Shown here: positions 1 through 6,741 of the stretch, piece by piece | Position numbering within the stretch: position 1 is the stretch's first letter | How the letters are laid out: each line of letters begins with the position of its first letter | Source: a virus | Strand: one strand, 5' to 3' | IMG/VR virus record: IMGVR_UViG_3300018432_000025 | Span: 1 to 40,185 of that record | DNA length: 40,185 nucleotides | Notes under the pieces: model-generated | Told to the model about the DNA's origin: nothing | What the model saw: only the letters and a program-made list of their open reading frames with translations | Database searches by the model: none | Made by a program: the position numbers and the translations under genes

Positions 1-64
1 CGGCGCGGCGAAGCAAGCGGCCGTATTGGGTTTGGTCGTTGAAATGGATGTGATTGAAGGCCAT
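1..64 (-). CDS. Partial gene, N-terminus only (hypothetical)
   Basis: An ATG on the minus strand opens a reading frame that runs off the left edge. The first residues read MAFNHIHFNDQTQYGRLL. An AAAGG-type ribosome binding site lies about 12 bases upstream. It follows the recombinase gene by 45 bases on the same strand, so it is probably the next gene of the same transcript. Only 21 residues are visible and no family can be assigned. Confidence 0.5.
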   Translation of the reverse strand, partial: MAFNHIHFNDQTQYGRLLRRA

Positions 65-108
65 TGCCTAAACTGCCTTTCGTGTGAAGCCGCTCGCGCG
101 GCAGATAC

Positions 109-993
109 CTACAAAGTCTTTGCATCGGGGGGCGGCTCCGCCCCATCCAAGCCAACCAAGTCTTGGTTCTTGGCCAGCAGCGCATCGTTCGTGTGAACGT
201 AGCGCATGGTCGTTTGAATGTTCGAATGGCCCAGGGCCTGCGAGGCGGCGTGCACGCCCACCTTCTCGCACAGCTCCGTGGCGTGGGCGTGCCGCTGCAT
301 GTAGAGGCACAGCTCCTCGGAGAGCTTGGCCCGGCGGCAAAGCCGCTTGTAGAGCTTGCTCAATCGTTGAGGCGTCCAGGCCCGCCCCTTCACGTCCACA
401 AACAGCGGCCCCTCGGTCCGCTCGCCCATCGCCTCGACGAGGATCGCCGCCAGCTTGGCTCCCACGCCAATCTTCCGCGGCTTGCCCGTATAGCTGGTCT
501 TGTGCTCCCGCAGGATGATCAGCCGCTTCTCGCGGTCGTAATCGCTGACCTGCGCTCCGGCGATTTCGCTGGGCCTCGCTCCGGACTGCCGCAAGGCGCG
601 AAGGATCAGGCGAAAGGCCGGCGGCGAAAGGGCCTCGACCGCTGCGTCCTCCGCGGCCGTCGGAATCCGCTCCCGCCTGCGCGGCGGCGGCTTCTCCAAC
701 TTCTTGAACGGTGGCTCATCGAGGAGCCCGCGGTCCACGGCAAAAGCGAAAAGCTTCTGCACGGCGACGGCGTTGGCGCGTCGCGTGTCCGCCGCCTTGA
801 GCGAGCCGTCCTCTCGCCGGTCGGCCCGGTGCAAGTGCGACTCGATGTCGCTCAGCCGGATCGACGCGAGCTTTTGTTCGCCCAGGCTCTCCAGGATCGG
901 CTTCATGCGGGACTCGTAGCTGCGCACCGTGTTCGGCTTGCGGCACTCGCGGCAGTGCGAGAGGAACAGCTTCACGAGCTTTCGAATCCGCAT
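109..993 (-). CDS. Tyrosine recombinase (phage integrase family), left-end copy
   Basis: 294-aa site-specific recombinase, expected to cut and rejoin DNA through a 3'-phosphotyrosyl intermediate. The N-terminal 1-100 region looks like a SAM-like core-binding domain. The catalytic domain shows Arg140 (GARPSEI), Lys165 (EHKTSYTG), Arg234/His235 in YMQRHAHATEL, His256 in LGHSN and the nucleophile Tyr265 in TMRYVH. The first His of the usual HxxR box is Tyr231, a common substitution. It lies downstream of a holin-like gene (3-base gap), far from the integrase at 15.7 kb, so it may serve another purpose such as resolution or cassette exchange. The family call is firm; the role is not. Confidence 0.9.
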   Translation of the reverse strand: MRIRKLVKLFLSHCRECRKPNTVRSYESRMKPILESLGEQKLASIRLSDIESHLHRADRREDGSLKAADTRRANAVAVQKLFAFAVDRGLLDEPPFKKLEKPPPRRRERIPTAAEDAAVEALSPPAFRLILRALRQSGARPSEIAGAQVSDYDREKRLIILREHKTSYTGKPRKIGVGAKLAAILVEAMGERTEGPLFVDVKGRAWTPQRLSKLYKRLCRRAKLSEELCLYMQRHAHATELCEKVGVHAASQALGHSNIQTTMRYVHTNDALLAKNQDLVGLDGAEPPPDAKTL

Positions 994-996
994 CGC

Positions 997-1347
997 TTAC
1001 TGCTCCCGCTCCCGCATGGATCGCAGCTCTCGCCGCAGGCCTCGCATGGCCAGCGTGTTCGCCTCGACGGCCGTGCGGATCTGGCTCAGCTCCTCGCGGA
1101 CCGTCGAGGCCAGGGCGGTGTTGGCTCGCAGCCAGGCGGCCAAGTCCGGCTTGATCGCGGCGAAGACTCGCCAGGCCAGCCAGAGCAAGGCGAAGAGGAT
1201 CGCCGCCGGCACGCCGACCACGGCCACGAATTGGCCGGCATCAAACGTATTGGCGGCCACGACGGCCGTCACGCCGACGGCCGCCGCGGGAGCGGCCAGC
1301 GTCGAGGCCGCGTCGTGAATGGCTTTCGAGATTGGACCCATCACCAT
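997..1347 (-). CDS. Holin-like membrane protein
   Basis: 116-aa protein with a moderately hydrophobic segment at about residues 18-33 and a strong membrane segment at about 40-63 (rich in V, A, L and W). A charged, coiled-coil-like C-terminus follows (75-116, Arg/Glu rich). This layout fits small phage holins or holin-associated proteins, but no specific family is recognised. It lies between a 25-aa membrane peptide and a recombinase, and downstream of a subtilisin-like protease, which suggests a lysis cassette. Two starts are possible (Met1 or Met3); a G-rich tract precedes both. Confidence 0.6.
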   Translation of the reverse strand: MVMGPISKAIHDAASTLAAPAAAVGVTAVVAANTFDAGQFVAVVGVPAAILFALLWLAWRVFAAIKPDLAAWLRANTALASTVREELSQIRTAVEANTLAMRGLRRELRSMREREQ

Positions 1348-1359
1348 GCGGCCCCCCGA

Positions 1360-1437
1360 TCAGTCGTCCAGCAAAGCGAACATCAGGCCGACGATGGCGA
1401 CGACCAAGACGCTCCAAAAAAGCAAGTGCGATAGCAT
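1360..1437 (-). CDS. Candidate 25-aa single-pass membrane peptide
   Basis: Short reading frame beginning MLSHLLFWSVLVV and ending in two Asp. It is almost entirely hydrophobic (one transmembrane helix, acidic C-terminus). A GGTGAG-like ribosome binding site lies just upstream of the ATG. It occupies the otherwise empty gap between the protease and the holin-like gene, on the same strand. It resembles the small second membrane component found in some phage lysis cassettes. It could be a chance frame, since it is very short. Confidence 0.45.
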   Translation of the reverse strand: MLSHLLFWSVLVVAIVGLMFALLDD

Positions 1438-1496
1438 CACGGCATCTCACCCCAGGGAAACGGCGAGCCGCAGAGCGGCTGCCCGGTGTTGATCTG

Positions 1497-2504
1497 TCAG
1501 GCCACCAGCTCGGCGGACCAGCGGAATCGCCGTCCGCCGACGAGCAGTTCGAGTTGCTCCTTGCCCGTCGGCGGCGGATCGGTCGGCTCGGGCTTGACCG
1601 CCTCGAGCCACTTCTCGGCCGACAGCAAACCCGCGCCCGTCTTGCGGTCCGGACCCGTCGGCCCCACGTCGATCGACGCGGCACGACAGCGAGCGAGCAT
1701 GGCCACGTGCGGCAGGAGCTGCACGCCGTTCGCCAAGTCCCGACCGATGAACAGCGCGAGCAGGCCCGTGACGATGGGAGCCGCCATGCTCGTGCCCGAC
1801 AGCTCGGCGAAGCCGCCGTCGAGGTAGAGGCTGCGGACGCGCACTCCGGGAGCGGCGCAATCCACGCTCGAGGGCGACGAAAAAGCGGCGGGCCGCTGGT
1901 CGCGGTCGAGGGCCCCGACGCTGATCGTGCGATTGTCGCTGGCCGGCCAGCTCACGTGGCGGTCGCCCTCGTTGCCCGACGCGCAGACGACCGTCACGCC
2001 GGCGGAGATCGCTGCGGAGATCGCTGCGGAGATCGACGGACTCTCGCTCGGCGAGCCCAGCGAGAGATTGATCACGTGGCTGCCTTGGGAGACGCACCAC
2101 GCAATGGCTTCGGCGATGGCCCGGTCGCTCCCCTCGCCGCCATCGCCCAGGGCCTTCGCGCTGAGGAGCTTGGCTCGGGGCGCGACTTGCGCGACCAGCC
2201 CGCTGACGTGCGTGCCGTGGCCGAGCTTGTCCCACTGGGCGCTGCGGCTGGAGGTGAAGTCCTTGGCGGCGATCACCTGCGCTAGGAGGCCCGTGCTCTG
2301 CACGTGCCTGGCGTCAACGCCGCTGTCCACGACTCCGACGACCACGCCGTTGCCGCGGTGGCCGGCGTCATGTGCCGCGGGCGCGCCCACGGCCGCCAGG
2401 TGCCACGGCTGATCAGCGGCCAGCGGCATCGACGAGAAGCGTCGATGAATCGTGATCGTCGGCAGGCCCACGCGGACGCGCGGGTTCGGTTGTGGAAATC
2501 GCAT
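1497..2504 (-). CDS. Subtilisin-like serine protease (peptidase S8)
   Basis: 335-aa peptidase with the full S8 catalytic set: Asp60 in VVDSGVD, His96 in GHGTHVSG, oxyanion Asn178 in ASGNEG and Ser239 in SGTSMAAP. The start at MRFPQPN is chosen because an AGGCAGGA ribosome binding site lies just before it; the longer upstream frame overlaps the neighbouring gene and is not protein-like. There is no signal peptide and almost no propeptide, so export would need another route, such as the adjacent holin-like protein. It overlaps no other gene and is followed by two membrane proteins. A cell-envelope-degrading lysis role is inferred; a virion protease or a host-interaction enzyme is possible. A 12-bp tandem repeat encodes part of the helix before Asn178. 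Confidence 0.92.
   Translation of the reverse strand: MRFPQPNPRVRVGLPTITIHRRFSSMPLAADQPWHLAAVGAPAAHDAGHRGNGVVVGVVDSGVDARHVQSTGLLAQVIAAKDFTSSRSAQWDKLGHGTHVSGLVAQVAPRAKLLSAKALGDGGEGSDRAIAEAIAWCVSQGSHVINLSLGSPSESPSISAAISAAISAGVTVVCASGNEGDRHVSWPASDNRTISVGALDRDQRPAAFSSPSSVDCAAPGVRVRSLYLDGGFAELSGTSMAAPIVTGLLALFIGRDLANGVQLLPHVAMLARCRAASIDVGPTGPDRKTGAGLLSAEKWLEAVKPEPTDPPPTGKEQLELLVGGRRFRWSAELVA
2002..2035. repeat. 12-bp tandem repeat inside the S8 protease gene
   Basis: Nearly three perfect copies of GCGGAGATCGCT in tandem. On the coding strand they encode repeated Ile-Ser-Ala-Ala units (about residues 157-168) just before the strand carrying the oxyanion Asn. The reading frame is preserved because the unit is a multiple of three. 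Confidence 0.85.
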
Positions 2505-2514
2505 GGAGTCCTGC

Positions 2515-2835
2515 CTAGCGAGCGGCGGCCAGGTTGAGCAGCACGGGAATGAGCGGCGCGAGCAGCTCGTACAACTGACGGAGCTTGTCGAGGTCGAGCC
2601 CCGAGGCATGCACGGCCTGAGCCTCGACCGGGGAGCAGCTTGCGAAGCCCTGGACCAGGCCGACGGGGAAGTCGGCCAGAAGATCAAGGAGCTGGTCGCC
2701 CAACGATTTCAGGGCGGCCCATTTGTCGTGAACGCCGACGGCCTCGTAGACCGCCGTCGCCGTGGCGAAGATCCGCGGCAGGTCCGCCGAGTGATTGACG
2801 GCCCAGCGGAGAAATTGGTAATAGCCGACTTGCAC
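2515..2835 (-). CDS. Hypothetical protein upstream of the protease
   Basis: 106-aa protein starting at a GTG (Met-Gln-Val-Gly-Tyr-Tyr) preceded by GAGG. It is mainly helical with a hydrophobic C-terminus (residues about 87-103, Leu/Ile/Val/Ala rich). It ends 10 bases before the protease start, so the two are likely cotranscribed. A run of heptamer repeats lies just upstream of its start. No family recognised. Confidence 0.6.
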   Translation of the reverse strand: MQVGYYQFLRWAVNHSADLPRIFATATAVYEAVGVHDKWAALKSLGDQLLDLLADFPVGLVQGFASCSPVEAQAVHASGLDLDKLRQLYELLAPLIPVLLNLAAAR

Positions 2836-2845
2836 GAGGGCCTCG

Positions 2846-2880
2846 GAGATTTGAGATTTCAGATCTGAGATTTGAGAGAG
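2846..2880. repeat. GAGATTT heptamer array, copy A
   Basis: Five consecutive 7-base units (GAGATTT, GAGATTT, CAGATCT, GAGATTT, GAGAGAG) in the leader of the 2515-2835 gene. Related arrays occur at 18900, 24390 and 27576, all with the same strand orientation. Confidence 0.9.
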
Positions 2881-2913
2881 ACGCGGCGGGGGCTCACAGA
2901 CCCATTTAAGGCA

Positions 2914-3225
2914 TTAAGCCACTAAGCTGGTTTGGTCCGGCCCCTGCCGCGCACATGCTGGATTGGGATCGGTATCGGTATCGTTGGAGCGTTCCTCGCC
3001 GGCGGCTATGGGCTCCGCCGAGGGAGCGTTGTGCCCTACAGCGCGGCCTTTGCGGCGGTGGATGGTGGCCGCGTCGTCGGTCCGCCGCACGCGGTGATCG
3101 CAGAGATGGCAGCGGAGGTATCGCACCTGCACGACGCCGCGCTTGGCGCTGCTGCGGATGCAGAGATTCCCCCGCTGGCACGCCGGGCAAAGATCGCCCG
3201 AGCCTAGAGCTTGGTTGTCGGACAT
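2914..3225 (-). CDS. Zinc-ribbon protein
   Basis: 103-aa protein. Its N-terminal half holds two Cys pairs, CPAC (residues 13-16) and CHLC (39-42), spaced like a zinc ribbon, with basic residues between and after them. The C-terminal half is polar and probably disordered. A GGGAT ribosome binding site precedes the ATG. A nucleic-acid or protein-binding role is likely; the function is unknown. Confidence 0.6.
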   Translation of the reverse strand: MSDNQALGSGDLCPACQRGNLCIRSSAKRGVVQVRYLRCHLCDHRVRRTDDAATIHRRKGRAVGHNAPSAEPIAAGEERSNDTDTDPNPACARQGPDQTSLVA

Positions 3226-3356
3226 CGGATCCCATCCCTAAGGATCTCCGTCAGCGCCGAGCGCTGAACGCCCTCGCGACTTGCGGCGCCCATTGTGGGC
3301 TCCGCCGGCTCCTGCCGTATGCGACTTTTTCGAGCCGTGCTCCGCCCCGCGGGACG

Positions 3357-3605
3357 TCACGGAAAGCAAGAGCGCGACAGCTCGACAAGCAGCTCGCGGG
3401 GCGCTGTGACACCGGCCAGCCCAAACATCATCGTCCACTCCAAGCGGCAACGATCCTTGGGAAATACGACGTCGCCGAAGAGGCCCAATTCGGTGGCGTC
3501 TCCCAGCCGGGACGCCACTCGCAGCGTCCAGGCCGTGTTGGTCTCGTCGATCAGCTCGCCGTAAATCACCGCGATCTCCCGCGTTCCCCTGCCTGTGCGA
3601 AACAT
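3357..3605 (-). CDS. Small hypothetical protein
   Basis: 82 aa, starting at MFRTGRG. The central part (VIYGELIDETNTAWTL, then VVFPKDRCRLEW) alternates beta-type hydrophobic residues and ends in a 'FPKDR' element. I have the impression that similar small phage proteins carry a W/FPKS-type motif, but no named family is assigned. The start is uncertain: AGG abuts the ATG, and the frame stays open further upstream. Confidence 0.5.
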   Translation of the reverse strand: MFRTGRGTREIAVIYGELIDETNTAWTLRVASRLGDATELGLFGDVVFPKDRCRLEWTMMFGLAGVTAPRELLVELSRSCFP

Positions 3606-3790
3606 CCTAACGGGGCCGCGGCGGCGAGCGAAAGAGAGAAGGCCAGCTTCGCGTTGTAGGCTACAGCGCCCGCCGGAAAAGCCGTGGGACTCAAGAAATA
3701 AAGGCGGCCCGGTCGTAGTCGCGAGCGCCCCGGGCCTGGCCATGTCTCCGCGGAGAGTGGTTGCCTGCTTTATATCACGACCGCCGCGGC

Positions 3791-4000
3791 TCAACGCGAG
3801 CGAGGCTCCGTAAGCGGCTGGCAGCGGGCGATCGGGACGGGCGAGTCGGCGCCCTCGATGAGCACGACGTCTACGCCGCGGCGGCTGTGAAAGGCCAGCG
3901 AGCGCGTGACGCCCTCGCTGGCCTGTCCCCGCTCGTCGAGGAAGCGGACGGCGGCGCCAATCGGCACAGTTCGATTGAAGGCTTCGAGTGGGGTTTCCAT
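3791..4000 (-). CDS. Small hypothetical protein
   Basis: 69 aa, start METPLEAF with AGGG nine bases upstream. It contains a probable small beta-barrel (AAVRFLDERGQ...VDVVLIEGAD). No family recognised. The codon use and ribosome binding site support a real gene. Confidence 0.55.
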   Translation of the reverse strand: METPLEAFNRTVPIGAAVRFLDERGQASEGVTRSLAFHSRRGVDVVLIEGADSPVPIARCQPLTEPRSR

Positions 4001-4058
4001 GGTCAGACCCTAGTGGGCGATGGGGTAAGGGGCCGCGCTAGGCCAAGCACCTAGCGGT

Positions 4059-4244
4059 TCATCGTGGCTGATCCTTCCACAGCGGGCCGAGGTCAATCTC
4101 GGGATTGCGGGGCTTTTGGAACGATCCCGGGCAGAGCTTCGTCTCCTTCTCGTCGGGATGGGGCGGCACGATCGTGCCGCGGTCGCTGCCGTACATCCAC
4201 CCGCAATGCGGGCACACCATTTCGATCACAGTTGCTTGGGGCAT
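4059..4244 (-). CDS. Small CxxC protein
   Basis: 61 aa, start MPQATVIEM. It has a CPHCG pair near the N-terminus and a further Cys in KLCPGSF, giving a possible three- or four-ligand metal site. The start is fixed by a strong AGGTGAG six bases upstream. That leader (4241-4268) is nearly identical to the one of the 6741-7034 gene. Confidence 0.6.
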   Translation of the reverse strand: MPQATVIEMVCPHCGWMYGSDRGTIVPPHPDEKETKLCPGSFQKPRNPEIDLGPLWKDQPR

Positions 4245-4268
4245 GTCTCTCACCTGGTGATAGGGTTG
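4241..4268. repeat. 28-bp duplicated translation leader, copy 1
   Basis: 26 of 28 bases match 7031-7058. On the coding strand it reads CAACCCTA, then CACCAGGTGAGAGAC, then ATGC. It thus holds the ribosome binding site and start codon of the gene ending at 4059. Confidence 0.85.
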
Positions 4269-4304
4269 CTGATCGCGAGCAAAGACTCGCTGGGTATCTG
4301 CCGT

Positions 4305-4532
4305 TTAGTCGTCGATCACGATTTCTCTAAAGAGAATCCTGGCAAGGTCTGGGCGTCCTGGAACCTCGACGTATTCGCCTAAGAACCAAGTGTCCCGCGG
4401 TCCCACGTATGGCTCTCCTCGCTTCCAACGCTTGCCGATGACAACGCCCGTTGGGACCGAGCAGCTATATTCGGGCAGTGCGTCAAAATCGGGGCGGTTC
4501 ATCAGAGCGTGCGTGTCGTCGGTTAGGATCAT
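4305..4532 (-). CDS. Small hypothetical protein
   Basis: 75 aa, start MILTDDTHAL. The ATG overlaps the stop of the upstream gene by four bases (ATGA), indicating translational coupling. The C-terminal half (TWFLGEYVEVPG...ILFREIVIDD) looks like beta strands. No family recognised. Confidence 0.6.
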   Translation of the reverse strand: MILTDDTHALMNRPDFDALPEYSCSVPTGVVIGKRWKRGEPYVGPRDTWFLGEYVEVPGRPDLARILFREIVIDD

Positions 4533-4906
4533 TCGCCCTCGATCTCCTCGATTTCGGCTTCGATCCGATTGCATGCGCACCAATCACGACGATCGCCCGC
4601 AAGGCGAAGCTCTTTTCGGAGGTTGGCAAGGCGAGCGGCTTTGAGCTTCTCATCCGGTGTACCGTCCGTTCCGACATTCGCCTTGATCGCGGACTTCGCG
4701 ACATTCGCGCACACCATGCACGGCGTCTCCGTGCATTCGTGAGCCAAGATCGCCTCGCATGCCTCACGAAGCTTGATCCGTTCCCCCGCAAGGCTCGTGA
4801 TTTCCGCCTCAAGCGTCTTCCACTCATCCTTCACGTATTCCGTCCCGCCAACGGCCTTGGTCCAAAGCCGGTGCAGTAGGGCGTGGATTTTAGGGGCGTC
4901 CGTCAT
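4529..4906 (-). CDS. Hypothetical helical protein with four to five Cys
   Basis: 125 aa, strongly helical with alternating charge. It includes ETPCMVCANV and WCACNRIEAE, so a metal site is possible. AAAG of the repeated leader lies eight bases before the ATG. Its stop is coupled to the 4305-4532 gene. Function unknown. Confidence 0.6.
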   Translation of the reverse strand: MTDAPKIHALLHRLWTKAVGGTEYVKDEWKTLEAEITSLAGERIKLREACEAILAHECTETPCMVCANVAKSAIKANVGTDGTPDEKLKAARLANLRKELRLAGDRRDWCACNRIEAEIEEIEGE

Positions 4907-4933
4907 TGCATGTACTTTCGAGGTATCTGCCGT

Positions 4934-5143
4934 TTAGCGGCGAGGGTCGATCGTCGCGTCGAACGATCGAATCGATGTAATCCGGCATCCGGCGTCGTGC
5001 AGCAGGTCCGCAAGTCGTTTGAGCAACGAGACCTGTGCCGCCGGTGGAATTTCGTCGGGATTGAAGGCAAAAACGACCGTGGCTTTCCGGGTCTGCTTGG
5101 CCTCCTTGCTCTCGGCCGTCGCCTTCTTTGGTTTCTTAGGCAT
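4934..5143 (-). CDS. Small hypothetical protein, Lys-rich N-terminus
   Basis: 69 aa. Residues 1-20 are Lys/Ala/Thr rich (MPKKPKKATAESK). The rest is a compact alpha/beta region (VVFAFNPDEIPPAAQ, then LLHDAGCRITSI). It starts ten bases after the upstream stop. No family recognised. Confidence 0.6.
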   Translation of the reverse strand: MPKKPKKATAESKEAKQTRKATVVFAFNPDEIPPAAQVSLLKRLADLLHDAGCRITSIRSFDATIDPRR

Positions 5144-5152
5144 GGGAAATCT

Positions 5153-5455
5153 TTACTCCGAAAACGCTCCAATCGCGGCATCCAAAAGCTCTACAGGAAC
5201 GCACATGCGCCCCTCCGTGTTTCGTTCGCGGTCCAGCGTTTCAAGCTCAATCACGGACTCTTGGCTCGTGGCTCCCAGGAAGACGCCGTTCACTCGCCAG
5301 ACGCGGAATCCGCCGCTATGCGCTCGCGTGCGGATAATGTCGCCGGGCTTCCAAGATTTCGTTGGTGTGGTCATAGGGTCGGTGTCTATTTGAAGGTCGT
5401 ACTCGGTCAGAAACGGTCGCTCGTGACAGTAGACGGGCGGCGGTCGGTCGCACAT
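5153..5455 (-). CDS. Hypothetical protein
   Basis: 100 aa from the ATG that follows GAAAG of the repeated leader by eight bases. An internal start at MTTPTKSWKPGD is also plausible and would give 73 aa. The core 'WKPGDIIRTRA...FRVWRVNGVF' suggests a small beta-barrel. Function unknown. Confidence 0.6.
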   Translation of the reverse strand: MCDRPPPVYCHERPFLTEYDLQIDTDPMTTPTKSWKPGDIIRTRAHSGGFRVWRVNGVFLGATSQESVIELETLDRERNTEGRMCVPVELLDAAIGAFSE

Positions 5456-5485
5456 GGAAAACTCTTTCGGTCTATGCCGCTGGGG

Positions 5486-5791
5486 TCAGGATTGCTTGCA
5501 GGCCCACGGTCGCCAACGCTCCCAATACCACTCCCAGTGGGCGAGATGGTGCGTGCCCAATTCGCGCAGCGAGGCAATGCCCCTGTACTCGGGGCAGCAT
5601 TGGTGAAAGTCGGCGAGCAGTGCCTCCTTGGTGAAGCGGACGCCGCCGCGAATGCACACGAGGTCGATGAAGTCCGACCAGTGCTTTGGCTTGATCGCCG
5701 GCGGGCGGTCGCGCTCGCGGTGCAACGGTGACTCGCTCGCGGGAAAGGGGATTTCTAATTGCATGGTTTGGTAAGGTTTGTCAGGGTGCAA
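5486..5791 (-). CDS. Hypothetical Trp/His-rich protein
   Basis: 101 aa if it starts at a TTG (Met-His-Pro-Asp) five bases after GAAAG; the ATG at 5764 (MQLEIPF) gives 92 aa. Aromatic-rich C-terminus (HLAHWEWYWERW). No family recognised. The conserved leader favours the TTG start. Confidence 0.55.
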   Translation of the reverse strand: MHPDKPYQTMQLEIPFPASESPLHRERDRPPAIKPKHWSDFIDLVCIRGGVRFTKEALLADFHQCCPEYRGIASLRELGTHHLAHWEWYWERWRPWACKQS

Positions 5792-5814
5792 ATACTCTTT
5801 CGGTATCTGCCGCT

Positions 5815-6282
5815 TTAGGTTGCTTGTCTGGCTCGCGAGCCGTTGATCTCTCGATCGAGAGCGTCAAACAGGCGATCCGCGGGCAGGTTTAGAAGGCCGA
5901 CAAGTCGATCGAACTCGTCGTGATCCGATTGAAGCCGAGAGTCGTAAAGCTTTCGCGCTTGATCGCGCACCATATACGCGACCAGCGCAAGCAATTCGCG
6001 ATCCTTCGATCCTGGCGGCGCCATGCAATCAGCGCCCCGAATTACGGTCCCGCCTTTGGCAGCGCCGATGCGCTCTCGCCATTTGCGAAGCGTCGCCAGC
6101 GTGTGGCCCTTGCCGTATTGCTTGAACCAAATCCAATCCTCTTGCACGGCGACAACGCGAAGCATGATCTCGGCGTCAAACGCCTCGTCGCCGTCCTCGC
6201 TTGGCTCGATGCGCTCGACAATTTCGATCACATCGCCCGGCAGGGGATGTTCTTGAACGTGGTTCAATTCGCGCGATGGCAT
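5815..6282 (-). CDS. Hypothetical protein, ASCH/PUA-like N-terminus possible
   Basis: 155 aa. The N-terminal 15-60 region (PGDVIEIVERIE...LRVVAVQEDWIWFKQ) reads like a small beta-barrel, followed by a helical C-terminal half rich in Arg, Asp and Leu. No convincing ribosome binding site, but a leader of the repeated type lies at its stop. Function unknown; the barrel is my inference from the pattern only. Confidence 0.6.
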   Translation of the reverse strand: MPSRELNHVQEHPLPGDVIEIVERIEPSEDGDEAFDAEIMLRVVAVQEDWIWFKQYGKGHTLATLRKWRERIGAAKGGTVIRGADCMAPPGSKDRELLALVAYMVRDQARKLYDSRLQSDHDEFDRLVGLLNLPADRLFDALDREINGSRARQAT

Positions 6283-6308
6283 GTGGTAAATAATCAGTTG
6301 TTATCTGC

Positions 6309-6524
6309 CTAATCGGCAATTTGCTGATCTTCTCGCCGTCCGTCGCGAGCACGGTGGATTCCCTCCCAAATGCAGTCGCGCAGCCAGCTCCGCAGCGTTT
6401 GGTCTTCGTCGTTGGCGATCGTCTTGAATTCAGCGATCTCCTCCGCAGTCAGCCGGAGTTCGACGCGAATGTTTGCTCGCTCGACTCCGTCTCTCGATGG
6501 CGTGAACTTAGGACGTTGGCTCAC
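6309..6524 (-). CDS. Small ribbon-helix-helix-like protein
   Basis: 71 aa from a GTG start (VSQRPKFTPSR), overlapping the upstream stop by 17 bases. The segment ANIRVELRLTAEEIAEFK then a second helix with TLRSWLRDCI has the beta-helix-helix layout of CopG/Arc-type DNA-binding proteins. It could be a regulator of the early genes. The family call is tentative. Confidence 0.55.
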   Translation of the reverse strand: MSQRPKFTPSRDGVERANIRVELRLTAEEIAEFKTIANDEDQTLRSWLRDCIWEGIHRARDGRREDQQIAD

Positions 6525-6741
6525 TGATCCTCCGGACGTACCCGTGCATGGCAAAATCCTTCGTGGGATCGTAGGGGCACGCCTCGACTCGCCGCAGTCG
6601 CAGGCCAAAGCTTCGCAGGACGCTCAGGCCCGCCCGCTCTGCACCCTGCCGCGTCGTCGCCAAAATGTAGGTGGGCGGGCCTACCCGATGGCCTTTTTTA
6701 TCCACGGCGAACACTTGCCACTGTCGTTTTTGGTCGATCAT
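6508..6741 (-). CDS. Small hypothetical protein
   Basis: 77 aa, start MIDQKRQWQVF, with its ATG overlapping the upstream TGA. Shows 'WQVFAVDKKGHRVGPPTYILATTRQGAERAGL', split here between a beta hairpin and a helix, the pattern of a compact alpha/beta protein. Function unknown. Confidence 0.6.
   Translation of the reverse strand: MIDQKRQWQVFAVDKKGHRVGPPTYILATTRQGAERAGLSVLRSFGLRLRRVEACPYDPTKDFAMHGYVRRISEPTS

Larger units (their letters stand above)
4293..6310 (-). repeat. Dispersed leader motif (GCGGCAGATACC...GAAAGAGT) between small genes
   Basis: Copies on the minus strand lie at 4293-4307, 4922-4936, 5802-5812 (full GGCAGATACC), 5470-5480 (GGCATAGACC) and 6300-6310 (GGCAGATAAC). Each falls right after the stop codon of one small gene and before the next start. 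Three copies continue into GAAAG, which sits at ribosome-binding distance from the next start. A further copy in the opposite orientation lies at 98-125 beside the left recombinase gene, and a degenerate one precedes the 7040-7327 gene. Confidence 0.7.

Noticed and set aside
4293-6310. An integron-like cassette array with attC sites
   Set aside because: The repeated motif lacks the inverted core sites and hairpin organisation of attC, and no recombinase of the integron type is seen. Translation leaders explain it better.
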